Below are positions 33,417 through 44,442 of a stretch of DNA of 64,000 nt, piece by piece (position 1 is the first letter of the stretch; each line of letters begins with the position of its first letter). The stretch is taken from the NCBI GenBank assembly GCA_964036045.1, contig OZ038382.1, positions 100,318,357 through 100,382,356 of the forward strand, written 5' to 3'. The notes under the pieces are model-generated. The model worked only from the letters and a program-made list of their open reading frames with translations. It did no database searches and was not told the DNA's origin. The DNA is from Eutreptiella sp. 'Long Island Sound 2002' (lineage: Eukaryota > Euglenozoa > Euglenophyceae > Eutreptiales > Eutreptiaceae). Made by a program: the position numbers and the translations under genes.

Positions 33417-36400
33417 GACGTGGCCTGCCACAGCTCCCTCCTGCTGCAATCCGCTCAGACTTTGTCAACCACGTTGCTCGGCTTTGAGTTCCTCCAGCGT
33501 CCTCAACATGTCCTCAGCAACCTCCTCGACCCACCTCACGCATCCGTCTGGGCCGGGTCCTCCACCATAGCCTTTTCCCCCGCCTTTCCCTTGGCCCTTT
33601 CCTTGGCCTTTTCCACCGTCTCCGCCCTTTGCCTTCCAATCGGCAATTCGTTGCTCCTTGGGCTTCTTGTCGGGATGGGCGGAGAAGTAGGTCTTCTTGT
33701 CATCCTCATATACCTTGCAATGCCGGTGGTCATGTGCATTGTTGTTCGCCTTGCCGTAGCAGACCCAGCGACCGGTGTGCTGTGATCTGTACTTGCGGAA
33801 CAAGAGTGGCGGGTTCCCGATCCTCCGCGGTTCTCTGCGGTTCTTGGTCCTGGGGTCCAGGCGGTTCCACCTGGACCTGTCCTGCCCATGCTCCTTCATA
33901 TTGTGTGCTACAAACGCGAAGAAGTGGGCTTCTTCCTGATCCTCTTGGGTGGTCGCGGTCCAGAGATCTTGGCCGCTTCCACTCCCTTCCTCCGCGGTGC
34001 CGACCGTGTCCCCCTTGACCTCTCGGTGGTGGCGATCTTCTAGATGACCTCGATGTCCTTGGCCTTGTCGATCCTGCACGTGGGCCTCGTTCTTGGCGTT
34101 GAGCTTCAGCTCCCCCCTGATGTACTTCACGATCTCGTCAAGGCTCATGCGGGCGAAGATGACCTGCAACCTCAGCCGCTCTCCGCGCCTCCACTCCCCA
34201 TTGCTGAGGCGCATCAGCCTTTGCCCCATGGTGTCGCCAAATACCTCCACGTAGATGGCGTTCTTCAACCCCAACATTGGGCTGGGCTCGCCAAGGTTTC
34301 GCCAGAAAAACTCCATTATTCCAGCGTGGGTGTCCTCCAATGCCATGATCCGTACCGCCACGCGCTTCCTTGCTCTCTTCTTCTCCTCATCCTCCACTCT
34401 TCTCTTCCAGTGGCCAGGGAGGACGTCCTTCAGCAGGTGGCGGATCTTGCTGGCCTCATTCCAGTCCTGCACCAGCTTGAGGCTTCTTCGGTCCTTGCGG
34501 ATGTACCAATTCCATTCCCGGACCCTCAATTCCCGGCGCTCCAGCGGCAGCGGAATGGACCACAAATCCTCCAACTTCTGGTTGGGGGCGTCCACTCGCT
34601 CCTCGCCCTCGAGTCACTGGAGGCAGGCTTGCTCTGTCTGGATCACTCCCTCGCGGATCTGATCCCTGAGCTCCTCTTTCAGGTCCTGCGCCAGCCTGTG
34701 TGGGAATGTCCGACATACCCACTTGTCCCTTGGCGCTCCCTTCGTCTCGCCGACGACCTCCTCGGCGAAGTCCTCCCAATCCAGGATGAAATCATCCAGG
34801 TCGGAGGGGTTGCCATCGTGGTAGGGGATTTTGATTCCCCTGAGGTCGTCAATGCTGATCGCGTCACCGACGTCCGCAGCCACCACTCCACCTAGACGGA
34901 TACCACCTGTGGCCGGGGGGTGTGAGTACACTCCTCGTACATCCCTCTCCTCCATGGAGTGCGGTCCAGTTGGGCCTCAACCCATGGTGTTTGGGATGCG
35001 GGAAGGACCTGCTCCACCGGCTGTCCATATCCCCGTAGTGGGGTCCTTCACCCACAGTTTTCTGCCTGGATAGCCTCCACCATGTCCGTCGGCCCTTCTA
35101 ATGGTTCGCCCCTGCATGGTCTGGTGTTGGATCTCCTCTTCCGCATAAACAGCATGGGCAGTCGTAGTGGTCGGTGGATCCTGGGCGGCATGGGACATCT
35201 GTACCGTCAGGCTCCTCGGGTCCGTGGTTGCGTGCTCTTCCCGCATGGACCCAGCCGGTGCCGTATGCTCCCCGAGCATTATGGGTTCGCTGAACATGGG
35301 AACAAACGGCAGCGCACCTGGGTCAACACGCGGAGGGACGTAAGGTGCCTCTGCAGGGCCGCCCATGGGTTTATCCATGCCGCTCCTCAGGGTCTAACCC
35401 GCTCCACCAGCTCTGCCGCTGCCGGTTCTGCCGGGAGATCCCGACCCGAGGCGAGGGGTTGTGACTCCTCTAGCCTTTTCAGGCGTCCCGACATATCCTC
35501 CACCAGGTGGGGGAGGCTGTCCACCACTCGCTGCTGCTTCTGCAGGGCCATCTCCATCTTCTCCTGGTACCGGTCCTGCTCCGCTCGCAGCCTCGCCATG
35601 TCTCTCTCCGCTGCCGACTGGTCATCCAGGCCCCCGCGACGTCCTCCTCTAGGCCGTCCTTCGCATTGTCCTGGCGGTCGAGCTGCTGCACAATGGGGTC
35701 CATCCCCATCTTTGGGTACTTGCCGATGAGGAAGGATACGTGCTCGCAGTGGCACTCAACGGGCTTTCCACCTGATCCGGGGCATCCCACGGTTCCCGGC
35801 GCCTTGGACTCCTCGGTGCCATGGGTGTGTCGCCCATGCTATCCCGCGTTGGCTCCATGTGCCGGGCCACCGGCGCCGTTCTGGCTCTGGCAGGCCTCTC
35901 CAACGCCTCGGCGTCATGCTCCAGGCTGGGTTCGGGGGCCGTGTGTGCCCTTGTGGGCGGTATGGCCATCTCCTCCGACTCTGAAGAGAATACGGTCCGA
36001 TAGCCATCGGAATGCCCCTCGGAATCTGCAGCTGACCACTTCCTGACTGGGCTGGAATCCGTCTCCATTGCCCTGGCTTCCGCCGCGGGTTTTGGGGACC
36101 CACACTTGCGGTAACGCCGGGCTCTGCCGTTGCTGCCAGTCTCCTCCAACTCCTCCGCAGCGGAGCGGAGATTGCAAGCCTTCCAGCATTGCCTTTCACA
36201 CATGGAGGTGAGGTCCTCCATGTTCAGCCCATGTCCTGCAAGGGCCCTCCGTTCTGAGGATCTTCGCTCTTCTCGGGCTTCCCAGTCCGGCGTCGACTCC
36301 ACGGACTCTATGATCTGCACCCGGGGCGTCCTTGGGCAGGGCTCATGAGGGCCCAAGTCCTTGGTGCGGCAGTAGGGGGCAGGTACTCCTCTGCTACCAT

Positions 36401-36491
36401 AAAGAAGGTCCCTACCAGGACCGGCCCCTGCTGTACCCCTTCCACCATTTCCTGTCACTCCTATGGTCTTGCTTCTCACCAGGTTCTGCAT
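33417..36491 (-). pseudogene. gag: element D Gag
   Basis: Begins with ATG at 36491, which lies inside LTR-3, and reads through the LTR end and primer-binding site. Order: N-terminal region with CERQCWKACNL; VECHCEHVSFLIG; coiled coil (AERDMARLRAEQDRYQEKM); PRSLTVQM; capsid-like region starting IKIPYHDGNPSDLDDF; zinc knuckle CWVCYGKANNNAHDHRHC-type (C-X2-C-X8-H-X4-C, about 33770-33717); Gly/Lys-rich tail. Breaks: a 2-bp insertion relative to E near 35815, a frame change before the coiled coil, another near 35385, TGA at 34979-34977 and 34616-34614, TGA before the amber codon. Element E shows which are private to D. Confidence 0.8.
36382..36399 (-). promoter_or_regulatory. primer-binding site of element D
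   Basis: Minus strand TGGTAGCAGAGGAGTACC immediately after the LTR terminus. The first twelve bases differ from the classical initiator-Met tRNA site TGGTATCAGAGC at positions 6 and 12; the tRNA identity is inference. Confidence 0.6.
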
Positions 36492-38845
36492 GATCTTGCC
36501 CTATCCTTCACAGTTTCCCACAAAAAATAGTAAAATACGGCTCCTTCACACAAATCCTGATCCCTTGCAATAACCAACTCCCAAGTACAATCCAAATCCG
36601 ATCAATCCACACTGAGGGCTTCCAAGGGTGTTCGAGGTCCTGCGTTGACACTCAACAACTCCTTTCAACACGCCGGTCGTCTCACGGTGCACATGGAGAC
36701 ACGGCAGTTGGGCATGTACATAGAATTGCACCAAAGTTAATAAAGAAGCCCTGAAATTGGCATATGAACACAAATCAAGCATCATTGGGGAAAGATGGAA
36801 AAATACACAATCACAGCCATAGACCCCTCATTCCCTGGACTCAGAACTTTCCTTTGACTCGCCAACATGATGCCCTGAACCAAGTCAAATAAGATGGTCA
36901 AATGCCATGTGTCAAAAGTCACTACACAAACCCCAAGAAATGTGTTCACTCCCAAGCCTCCAAACCCTAGCCCAATCGAGGAGGGAGTGTGTCATGGCGT
37001 AGAGTGGCACGCAGGACCATGCCCTACCCTGACATAACCTTGGTTGGACTTGGAGTCGATTGGGCTTCGAGATTTGCCCCATGAAGATGACCTCACAACA
37101 TAGCAAAATTAGGCAAATCACACCATAATGCCAAATATTCAATTATATACTCAAAAATGCATACGGCAAGTATTCAAATGCTCCATGCATGTGTCAAACC
37201 ACAAAGTAATATACAAGAGTGATATAGACCAAATCGTCAATGCCCAAGAATATCCCAACATTGGCTCCCAAACCCCTCCGGATATATGCATGCCATGCTT
37301 CACAAGTCAACTCATGAATTTGAGACCTAATTTTGTGAGGCTTTGTGTGCCATGCAAAAGTGACCACGTGATCCGGCATATGGTGAGGTACAACACCAAA
37401 GCATATGCCAAAATGTAAGCAACATACCATAGTTCACAGATCTCTAGGCACTTTACTGTTAGCCGACCAGTTGAGCACATAAAATACAAAAATGAGCATA
37501 AAATGAGGTCAAAAACATGCAAATAAAGCCAAATTCAAAACAATCACAATAGTATAAAACTTCGCTCACCCATGGTATCAACATATGATTCAAGACACAA
37601 CTGCTTGGAAGCATTTGCAAACAATCCCTCCACTTGGATCCCCACATGGACGCATAGGGACACCTTCGAACCTCCTCACGACACGCACCATGAAAATGGG
37701 AAAACTCATAGTGGCACTTGTGGGTCGCTCGATAAGCCCTCCCACGTGCACTATATGTGCAGTAAACTTAGTCCAGCGCTATGGAGCTCACCACTGGGAC
37801 ATGGGCGAGGCCCTTGCCACGTATGACTCCATATATCGTCCTACAAACGGAGATATATAACATGAGCGTGAGCATAGCGAAGCACATACCATGCATATAA
37901 CACATACCCTCAAAAAGTGGCTCCCACTATGGTATGCCATGCCTGTCCATGGACATAACTTCACGTTAATCATACGTAGGAATCCAAAGAAAATTTTCCA
38001 TGCAACACCAACACTCATGCAGTACACTTGGAAGTCGCATTAAAATATTCGGTTGCATGGTTCACGAGTTATATATCACTTTCTACCCTCTTGACCATTA
38101 TCCCTTGCTCCACCAGGCATGTGTACACATCAAAGGCGTTTGATGCTTTCTAAATTCAGTTGAGACCAAGGTAATTCAACCCCATATCTCAAAGTTGAAA
38201 CTCCTCGCAATCAGCCGAAGGAATGATGTTTCAATGTGGCCTCACGAATCAATTTTGTTTCGACCATATCTCCAAAAAAAATAAAGGAGACAACAAAAAG
38301 AAAGGTTGATTCGTTATCAGGGAAAAATGTAGGACCACTCAGAATTCATCATATCAAGTGCGGCGACCTCGAAGTCGAAAATCCGATTCTGAATGTCTGA
38401 AAAAATCAGATTAATTGTGCGAGTGTATGACATGAAAATTGCGGAAGCAACGAACCCTTTACTGATGAAAATTGACCCGTCATCAAGGTTTCCGCTAAAA
38501 TATCTGGAAATAACAGTTAACCAATCGGGTACCGCAAAATCGCGAGCCAACTGACAGTCGCTGATACATTGACAATCAGAACGAAAGGCTGAAAAATTAC
38601 GGAAACATTATGATAACAAAAAAGCTGTGTTAATTCCTGACATTTTGATATATACATCTCAGTCGGCGGCGCCTCGGTATTGAATATGGCCGCTCATAGC
38701 TGGAATGTCCAAACCTATCACACTATCACATCGGGTTAGGTCAGGTGGATGGGAGAGTATGATATCAGCCAATGGCGGCTTGCCGGCACATAGATACACA
38801 CCCCAAGTGACCTAAAGTTGGCCACGGGGGTCCGAACCGGCTTCA
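36400..38845 (-). repeat. LTR-3, 5' LTR of element D
   Basis: 2446 bp; minus-strand start TGAAGCCGGTTCGGACC at 38845, end CCTTCTTTA at 36400. Contains the gag start codon at 36491-36489, 92 bp before its end. A TATATATC motif about 190 bp from the LTR start (near 38652) is shared in position by the other family LTRs and is a candidate TATA box. Confidence 0.85.
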
Positions 38846-38849
38846 CATC
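38846..38849. repeat. target-site duplication of element D, right copy
   Basis: catc immediately right of the D LTR; pairs with 25582-25585. Confidence 0.85.
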
Positions 38850-40169
38850 CGGACATAGCCCGAAAAATAATTGCAGAACCCCATGAAGGATCGGAGTTCG
38901 CTGATGGTCTGGGGCTTCTCCCAGTGGTGCAGGGACGCCAGCTTCCCAGGCATGGGAAGGCGTTGCCCGTGAGCAACCACCTGACCCGCGAACTCCACTT
39001 CCTTCGCGAAGAGTGAGGCTTTGGTGGGCTTGCACACCATGTTGTGCTTGTCCAGCTCGCTGAGCACTCGGCGCAGATCCTTCTCATGCGCTTCGATGAG
39101 CTCGTCCTCAGTCATGTCTTCCGTGCCGGACCAGATGATGATGTCATCCACGAAGGGGTCGGCACAGTCCCGGACAGGACCGAGTAGGTCCTCCATCATG
39201 CGCTGGAAAGCGGCGTTGCCATTCTTGGCGCCCATAGGCACCACCTTCCAGGGCATGGGCCCCAGCAGCGTCGACATCGCTGTGCAGGGCCTGGAGTCCG
39301 GTTGTAGCGGCATCTGGTGATGGCCGTGTTTCAGGTCTCACACCGTGAAGATCCGCTCTTTTCAATGTTTTCGGAGGATGATGTCGATCAGGGGTAGCAA
39401 GTACGAGTCGTGCTCGGTTTGCTCGTTCAAACCTCTGTAATCAACCACCAACCTCTACTTGCCCTCCTTTTTCTTGGGCACGATAAAGGCTGGGCTGGCC
39501 CACTCACTGTCGGAGGGTTCGATCCAGCCCCGCTCAATAAACTCGGCCAACAACTTCTTCATGGCCTCCGCCGGATTGCCCTGAAGTTGGTACTCCTGAT
39601 GACGATACATCTTAGGGTTTGGCTTCAGCTTGATCCTCGCTGTGCGAAACCCCTCACGATCTGGAGGGTTCTTGTTGGCGACGCCACCGAACAGCCGCGG
39701 ATGGGCATTTATCAGCCCCTCCTTCAGCTCGGCGACCTTCGGGTTCTCCTGGGCCTCTTCAGCCGCTTGCTTCGGTATCGATACAACCAACCGCACTGCG
39801 GTATAGGCCTCCTCCGGGTCCGAGTCCGACTTCTCCTCGTCCGATATGCCGTCTTCATCGCCGTGGGGTGCACTTCCCACCGATAATCTTCGGTACGTTG
39901 CGGCATCGGCCTGGTTCTTGTCGCTACCGGCCCCCATTCTTGGAAAATCACACGTCGGCGGGTCCGACCCAACCGGACCATCATATTGGTCCGCGATGTG
40001 ATCCACGACCCTCGCCACGAACTCATCCTTCTCGTACTTGCCGGTGACCAACATCTTGTCATCACACCAATGCGGAGATGTGACCATGGCCCGCCCCTCC
40101 TTGCCTGCCACACCGTCGTGCATCCCGATCCGCATGTAGTTGACGACGTTGATAAACCCTTGGCGTCGA
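38846..40169 (-). pseudogene. pol: element E connector and reverse transcriptase (left of the D insertion)
   Basis: Connector DGISDEEKSDSDPEEA, RT fingers (WIEPSDSEWASPAFIVPKK), then HGHHQMPLQPDSRPC, catalytic FVDD and MGFCNYFSGYVRM, where the sequence is cut by LTR-3. Motif A is present, but TGA sits just before D-L-K-H, and a frame change lies at the K-E-G-K segment near 39455. The coding sequence resumes at 25585. Confidence 0.8.
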
Positions 40170-41388
40170 TGAACAACTCCTCCTCTGGGCCAAATGACAT
40201 CCCGTTCAGGGTGATGGGATCCAGCGTCCACTTGAGACCTTCCAGCGGACACAGGGTGGCCCCTATGCCGGTTATGACCAGGATCCCCTTCGCCCTGTCC
40301 GCGGCGATCTTCTCCACCGTACGTCTGGTATTTTCCAGGGAGCCATGCCAATACATGGGCCCCCACTCCTTCAAACCCCAATGCCTGTGCCAGGCTGAGT
40401 CGCCTCGATGCCAATGCCTCCTACACTTCCTCAAAAGAGGGGCATCCCGGGAAGCGAAGACGTCCGTCTCGGGCGCTTCGGCTCCCAGCGTCTGAATCAT
40501 CCTGTCATACACCTGCGGCGCCAATCCATACTCCGTGAGCTGAACTCCGCGGTCTCCTCTGAATTTGGCACCCACAGCTTGCACCGCTTGGATGATCCGA
40601 TCCTCTTACTCAGCATTCCATTGGGATGATCCGCATGCATAGTCCGTGGACAGCCATGTAAGGCACTCATTATCCTCCCGGACCAGCGTTGCACGATGGG
40701 GAAGGGCTCCAATGGCGTTTCCCACCATGAAGTCATACCCCATGATCATATCCCAATCTTTGATGTCGGCCACATAGAAGTTCCCGGATAGAGTGCTTCT
40801 CTTCGCCAAATCAGGGCGGTTCAAGCGCTCATGCTCCTAGAATTCCATACTGATAGTGGCCTCATGGGTGCCACCACCCATAATCTCTCCATTGGCCACC
40901 TTCAGGCGTACCGGTCTAGGGCTGGGCTGCAGGGACTCCTCCTTGAACAACCCTCTCCGGACCAGGCTCACCTGGGCACCCGTATCAACCAAAACATCCA
41001 CCACCAACTCCTCTTGTCTGCACCGTACACACACTTTCAAGTGCAACTGCCTCTCGTCACCCTGCGGTGTATGGACGACTCTCACGGCATGCAACTCCAG
41101 CACATCCGGGTGCATCAGGACTTCGAGGGTGTGGTCACAAATGGTGTGGATCCTGGGCTGGTCCTGCCCGTCCACGGGGCTCTCCGTGGTCGCTCCTTCT
41201 TTCTTGCCACGTCCTTTGCCCACATACACTTCCCTTGGCAGGGCGCTCCAGGGGTTGGGAGTGGCGAAACTCAGCGGTTTTGGCTCTTCTGGAGCTTCCT
41301 TTGGCACCTGATGTGCCTTCGCTTTCTCTAGGATTCCACTGATTTTCGGAGGAGAGGCCTCCGGGGTCCCACTCCCGTGGGGGCTCCT
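40170..41388 (-). pseudogene. pol: element E protease and methyltransferase-like domain
   Basis: Follows the amber codon in the gag frame. Protease VDVLVDTGAQVSLV; TAG after ATISMEF (about 40837); MGYDFMVGNAIGALPH; TAA after SSQWNAE (about 40606); then EYGLAPQVYDRMIQ, ETDVFASRDAPLL, RGDSAWHRHWGLKEWG and GILVITGIGA. Nonsense codons differ from those of D. Confidence 0.8.
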
Positions 41389-41391
41389 CTA
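41389..41391 (-). promoter_or_regulatory. gag-pol amber codon of element E
   Basis: TAG AGG AGC CCC on the minus strand with protease in the same frame as gag. Third example of the conserved junction. Confidence 0.65.
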
Positions 41392-44300
41392 GACGTGGCC
41401 TGCCGCAGCTCCCTCCTGCTGCGATCCGCTCAGACTTTGTCCACCACGTTGCTGAGCTTTGAGATCCTCCAACGTCCTCAACATGTCTTCAGCAACCTCC
41501 TCGATCGACCTCATGCGTCAGTCTGCCCCGGGTCCTCCACCATAGCCTTTTCCTCCGCCTTTCCCTTGGCCCTTTCCTTGGCCTTTTCCACCGCCTCCGC
41601 CCTTTGCCTTCCAATCGGCAATTTGTTGCTCCTTGGGCTTCTTGTCGGGATGGGCGGCGAAGTAGGTCTTCTTGTCATCCTCATATACCTTGCAATGCCG
41701 GTGGTCATGTGCATGGTTGTTCCCCTTGCTGTAGCAGACCCAGCAACCGTCATGCTGTGATCTGTACTCGCGGAACGAGAGCGGCGGGTTCCCGATCCTC
41801 CGCGGTTCCTTGCGGTTCTTGGTCCTTGGGTTCAGGCAGTTCCACCCCGACCTGTCCTGCCCATGCTCCTTCATATTGTGCGCTACGAACGCGAAGAAGT
41901 GGGCTTCCTCCTGATCCTCTCGGGTGGTCGCGGTCGGGAGATTTTGGCCGCTTCCACTCCCTTCCTCAGCGGTGCAGGCCGTGTCCTCCTTGACCTCTCG
42001 GTGTTGGCGATCTTCTAGATGACCTCGATGTCCATGGCCCTGTCGATCCTGCACGTGGGCCTCGTTTTTGGCATTGAGCTTCAGCTCCACCGTAATGTAC
42101 TTCAGGATCTCGTCCAGGCTCATGCGGGCGAAGATGACCTGCATCCTCAGCGGCTCCCCGCGCCTCCACTCCGCGTTGTTGAGGCGCATCAGCCTTTGCC
42201 CCATGGTGTCGCCGAATACCTCGAGGTAGGCGGCGTTCTTCAACCCCAATATTCGGCTTGGCCCGCCGAGGTTTCGCCGGGAAAACTCTATTATTCCGGC
42301 GTGGGTGTCCTCCGATGCCATGATCCGTACGGCCACGCGCTTCTTTGCTCTCTTCTTCTCCTCATCCTCCACTCTTCTCTTCCAGTGGCCAGGGAGGACG
42401 TCCTTCAGCAGGTGGCGGATCTCGCTGGACTCGTTCCAGTCCTTCACCAGCTTGAGGCTTCTTCGGTACTTGCGGATGTACCGATTCCATTCCCGGACCC
42501 TCAACTCCCCGCGCTCCAGCGGCAGCGGAATGGACCACAAATCCTCCAACTTCTGGTTAGGGGCATCCACTCGCTCCTCGTCCTCCAGCCACTGGAGGCG
42601 GGCCTGCTCCGTCTGGATCACTCCCTCGCGGATCTGATCCCTTTGCTTCTCCTTCAGGTCCTGCGCCAGCCTGTGTGGGAATGTCCGACATACCCACTTG
42701 TCCCTTGGCGCTCCCTTCGTCTCGCCGACGACCTCCTCGGCGAAGTCCTCCCAATCCAGGATGAAGTCATCCAGGTTGGAGGGGTTGCCATCGTGGTAGG
42801 GGATTTTGATTCCCCTGAGGTCGTCAATCCTGATGGCCTCTCCGGAGTCCGCAGCCACCACTCCACCGAGACGGATACCACCTGTAGCCGGGGGGTGTGA
42901 GTACACTCCCCGTACATCCCTCTCCTCCATGGAGTGCGGTCCAGTTGGGCCTGAACCCATGGGGTTTGGGATGCGGGAAGGACTTGCTCCACCGGCTGTC
43001 AATATCCCCGTAGTGGGGTCCTTCACCCACAGGTTTCCGCCTGGATTGCCTCGACCATGTCCGTCGGCCCTTTCCTATGGTTCGCCCCTGCATGGGTTGG
43101 ATCTCCTCTTCCGCATAAACTGCATGGGCAGTCATAGCAGTCGGTGGATCCTGGGCGGCATGGGACATCTGTACCGTCAGGCTCCTCGGGTCCGTGGTTG
43201 CGTACTCGTCCCGCATGGACCCAGCCGGTGCCGTATGCTCCCCGAGCATTATGGATTCGCTGAACATGGGAACAAACGGCAGCGCACCTGGGTCAAGACG
43301 CGGAGGCGCCTATGGTGCCTCTGCAGGGCAGCCCATGAGTTTCTCCATGGTGCTCCTGAGGGTCTTAACCCGCTCGACCAGCTCTGCCGCTGCCGGTTTT
43401 GCCGGGAGCTCTGGACCCGAGGCGAGGGGTTGTAACTCCTCTACCCTTTTCAGGCGTCCCGACATGTCCTCCACCAGGTGGAGGATGCTGTCCACCACTC
43501 GCTGCTGCTTCTGCAGGGCCATCTCCAGCTTCTCCCGGTACCGGTCCTGCTCCGCCCGCAGCTCGGCCATGTCTCTCTCCGCTTCCGACTGGTCATCCAT
43601 GATCCCCGCTATGTCCTCCTCTAGGCCGTCTCTGTGGTTGGCAGGGCGGTCGAGGTGCTGCACGATGGCGTCCATCCCCATTTTTGGGTGGTTGCCGATG
43701 AGGACGGATACGTGCTCGCAGTGGCACTCAACGTGCTTTCCACGGTTCCCGGCGCCTTGGACCCCTCCGCCATGGGCATGTCGCCCATGTTATCCCGCGT
43801 TGGCTCCGTGTGCCGGGCCACAGGCGCCGTTCTGGCTCTGGTAGTCCTCTCCAACGCCTCGGCGTCATGCTCCAAGCTGGGTTCAGGGGCCGTGTGCGCC
43901 CTTGTGGGCGGTATGGCCATCTCCTCCGACTCCGAAGGGAAAGCGGTCCGATAGACATCAGAATGCCCCTCGGAATCTGCAGCTGACCACTTCCTGACCG
44001 GGCTGGGATCCGTCTCCATCGCCCTGGCTTCCGCCGCGAGTTTTGGGGACCCGTGCTTCTGGTAACACCGGGCCCTGCCGTTGCTGCCAGTCTCCTTGAA
44101 CTCCTCCGCAGCGGAGCGGAGATCGCAAGCCTTGCGGCATTGCCTTTCACACATGGAGGCCAGGTCCTCCATGTCTAGCCCATGTCCTGCAAGGGCTCTC
44201 CGTTCTGAGCATCTTCGCTTATCTCCGGCTTCCAAGTCCGGCGTCGACTCCACGGACTCCACAATGTGCACCCGGGGCGTCCTTGGGCAGGGCTCATGAG

Positions 44301-44442
44301 GGCCCAAGTCCCCGGTGCGGCGGTAGGGGGCAGGTACTCCTCTGCTACCATAAAGAAGATCCCTACCAGGACCGGCCCCTGCTGTACCCCTTCCACCATT
44401 TCCTGTCACTCCAATAGTCTTGCTTCTCACCAGGTTCTGCAT
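41392..44442 (-). pseudogene. gag: element E Gag
   Basis: ATG at 44442 inside LTR-4. Layout as in D: CERQCRKACDL region, CHCEHVSVLIG, coiled coil (AERDMAELRAEQDRYREKL), then a 502-codon open stretch 43026-41518 with the capsid-like region (IKIPYHDGNPSNLDDF) and zinc knuckle CWVCYSKGNNHAHDHRHC, spacing C-X2-C-X8-H-X4-C. Breaks: a 19-bp deletion relative to D near 43742 shifts the frame; TAG at about 43310; a frame change near 43030; TGA at 41520-41518, short of the common amber codon. Better preserved than D in the capsid region. Confidence 0.8.
44333..44350 (-). promoter_or_regulatory. primer-binding site of element E
   Basis: TGGTAGCAGAGGAGTACC directly after the LTR-4 terminus, identical to that of element D. 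Confidence 0.6.

Larger units (their letters stand above)
25586..38845 (-). mobile_element. element D, full-length chromovirus copy nested in element E
   Basis: 13,260 bp with LTRs at both ends (25586-28026 and 36400-38845), primer-binding site, gag, pol, polypurine tract and a 4-bp target duplication. Domain order Gag-protease-methyltransferase-like-RT-RNase H-integrase-chromodomain. Non-autonomous as read: several nonsense codons in gag and protease, frameshifts, loss of RT motif A, and a deletion in RNase H. The two LTRs visibly differ (about nine differences in one ~120-bp stretch compared), so the insertion is not recent. Confidence 0.9.

Noticed and set aside
36471-36491. TGGTGAGAAGCAAGACC, just after the gag ATG, as the primer-binding site
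   Set aside because: It is present inside all the LTR copies, including 3' LTRs; the true LTR end is ~75 bp further, followed by TGGTAGCAGAGG, which resembles the initiator-Met site.
43600-43830. Apparent programmed frameshift in gag, because D and E both shift in the same direction between the N-terminal frame and the coiled-coil frame
   Set aside because: Aligning the two shows independent causes: E has a 19-bp deletion near 43742 and D a 2-bp insertion near 35815. The common ancestor reads in one frame.
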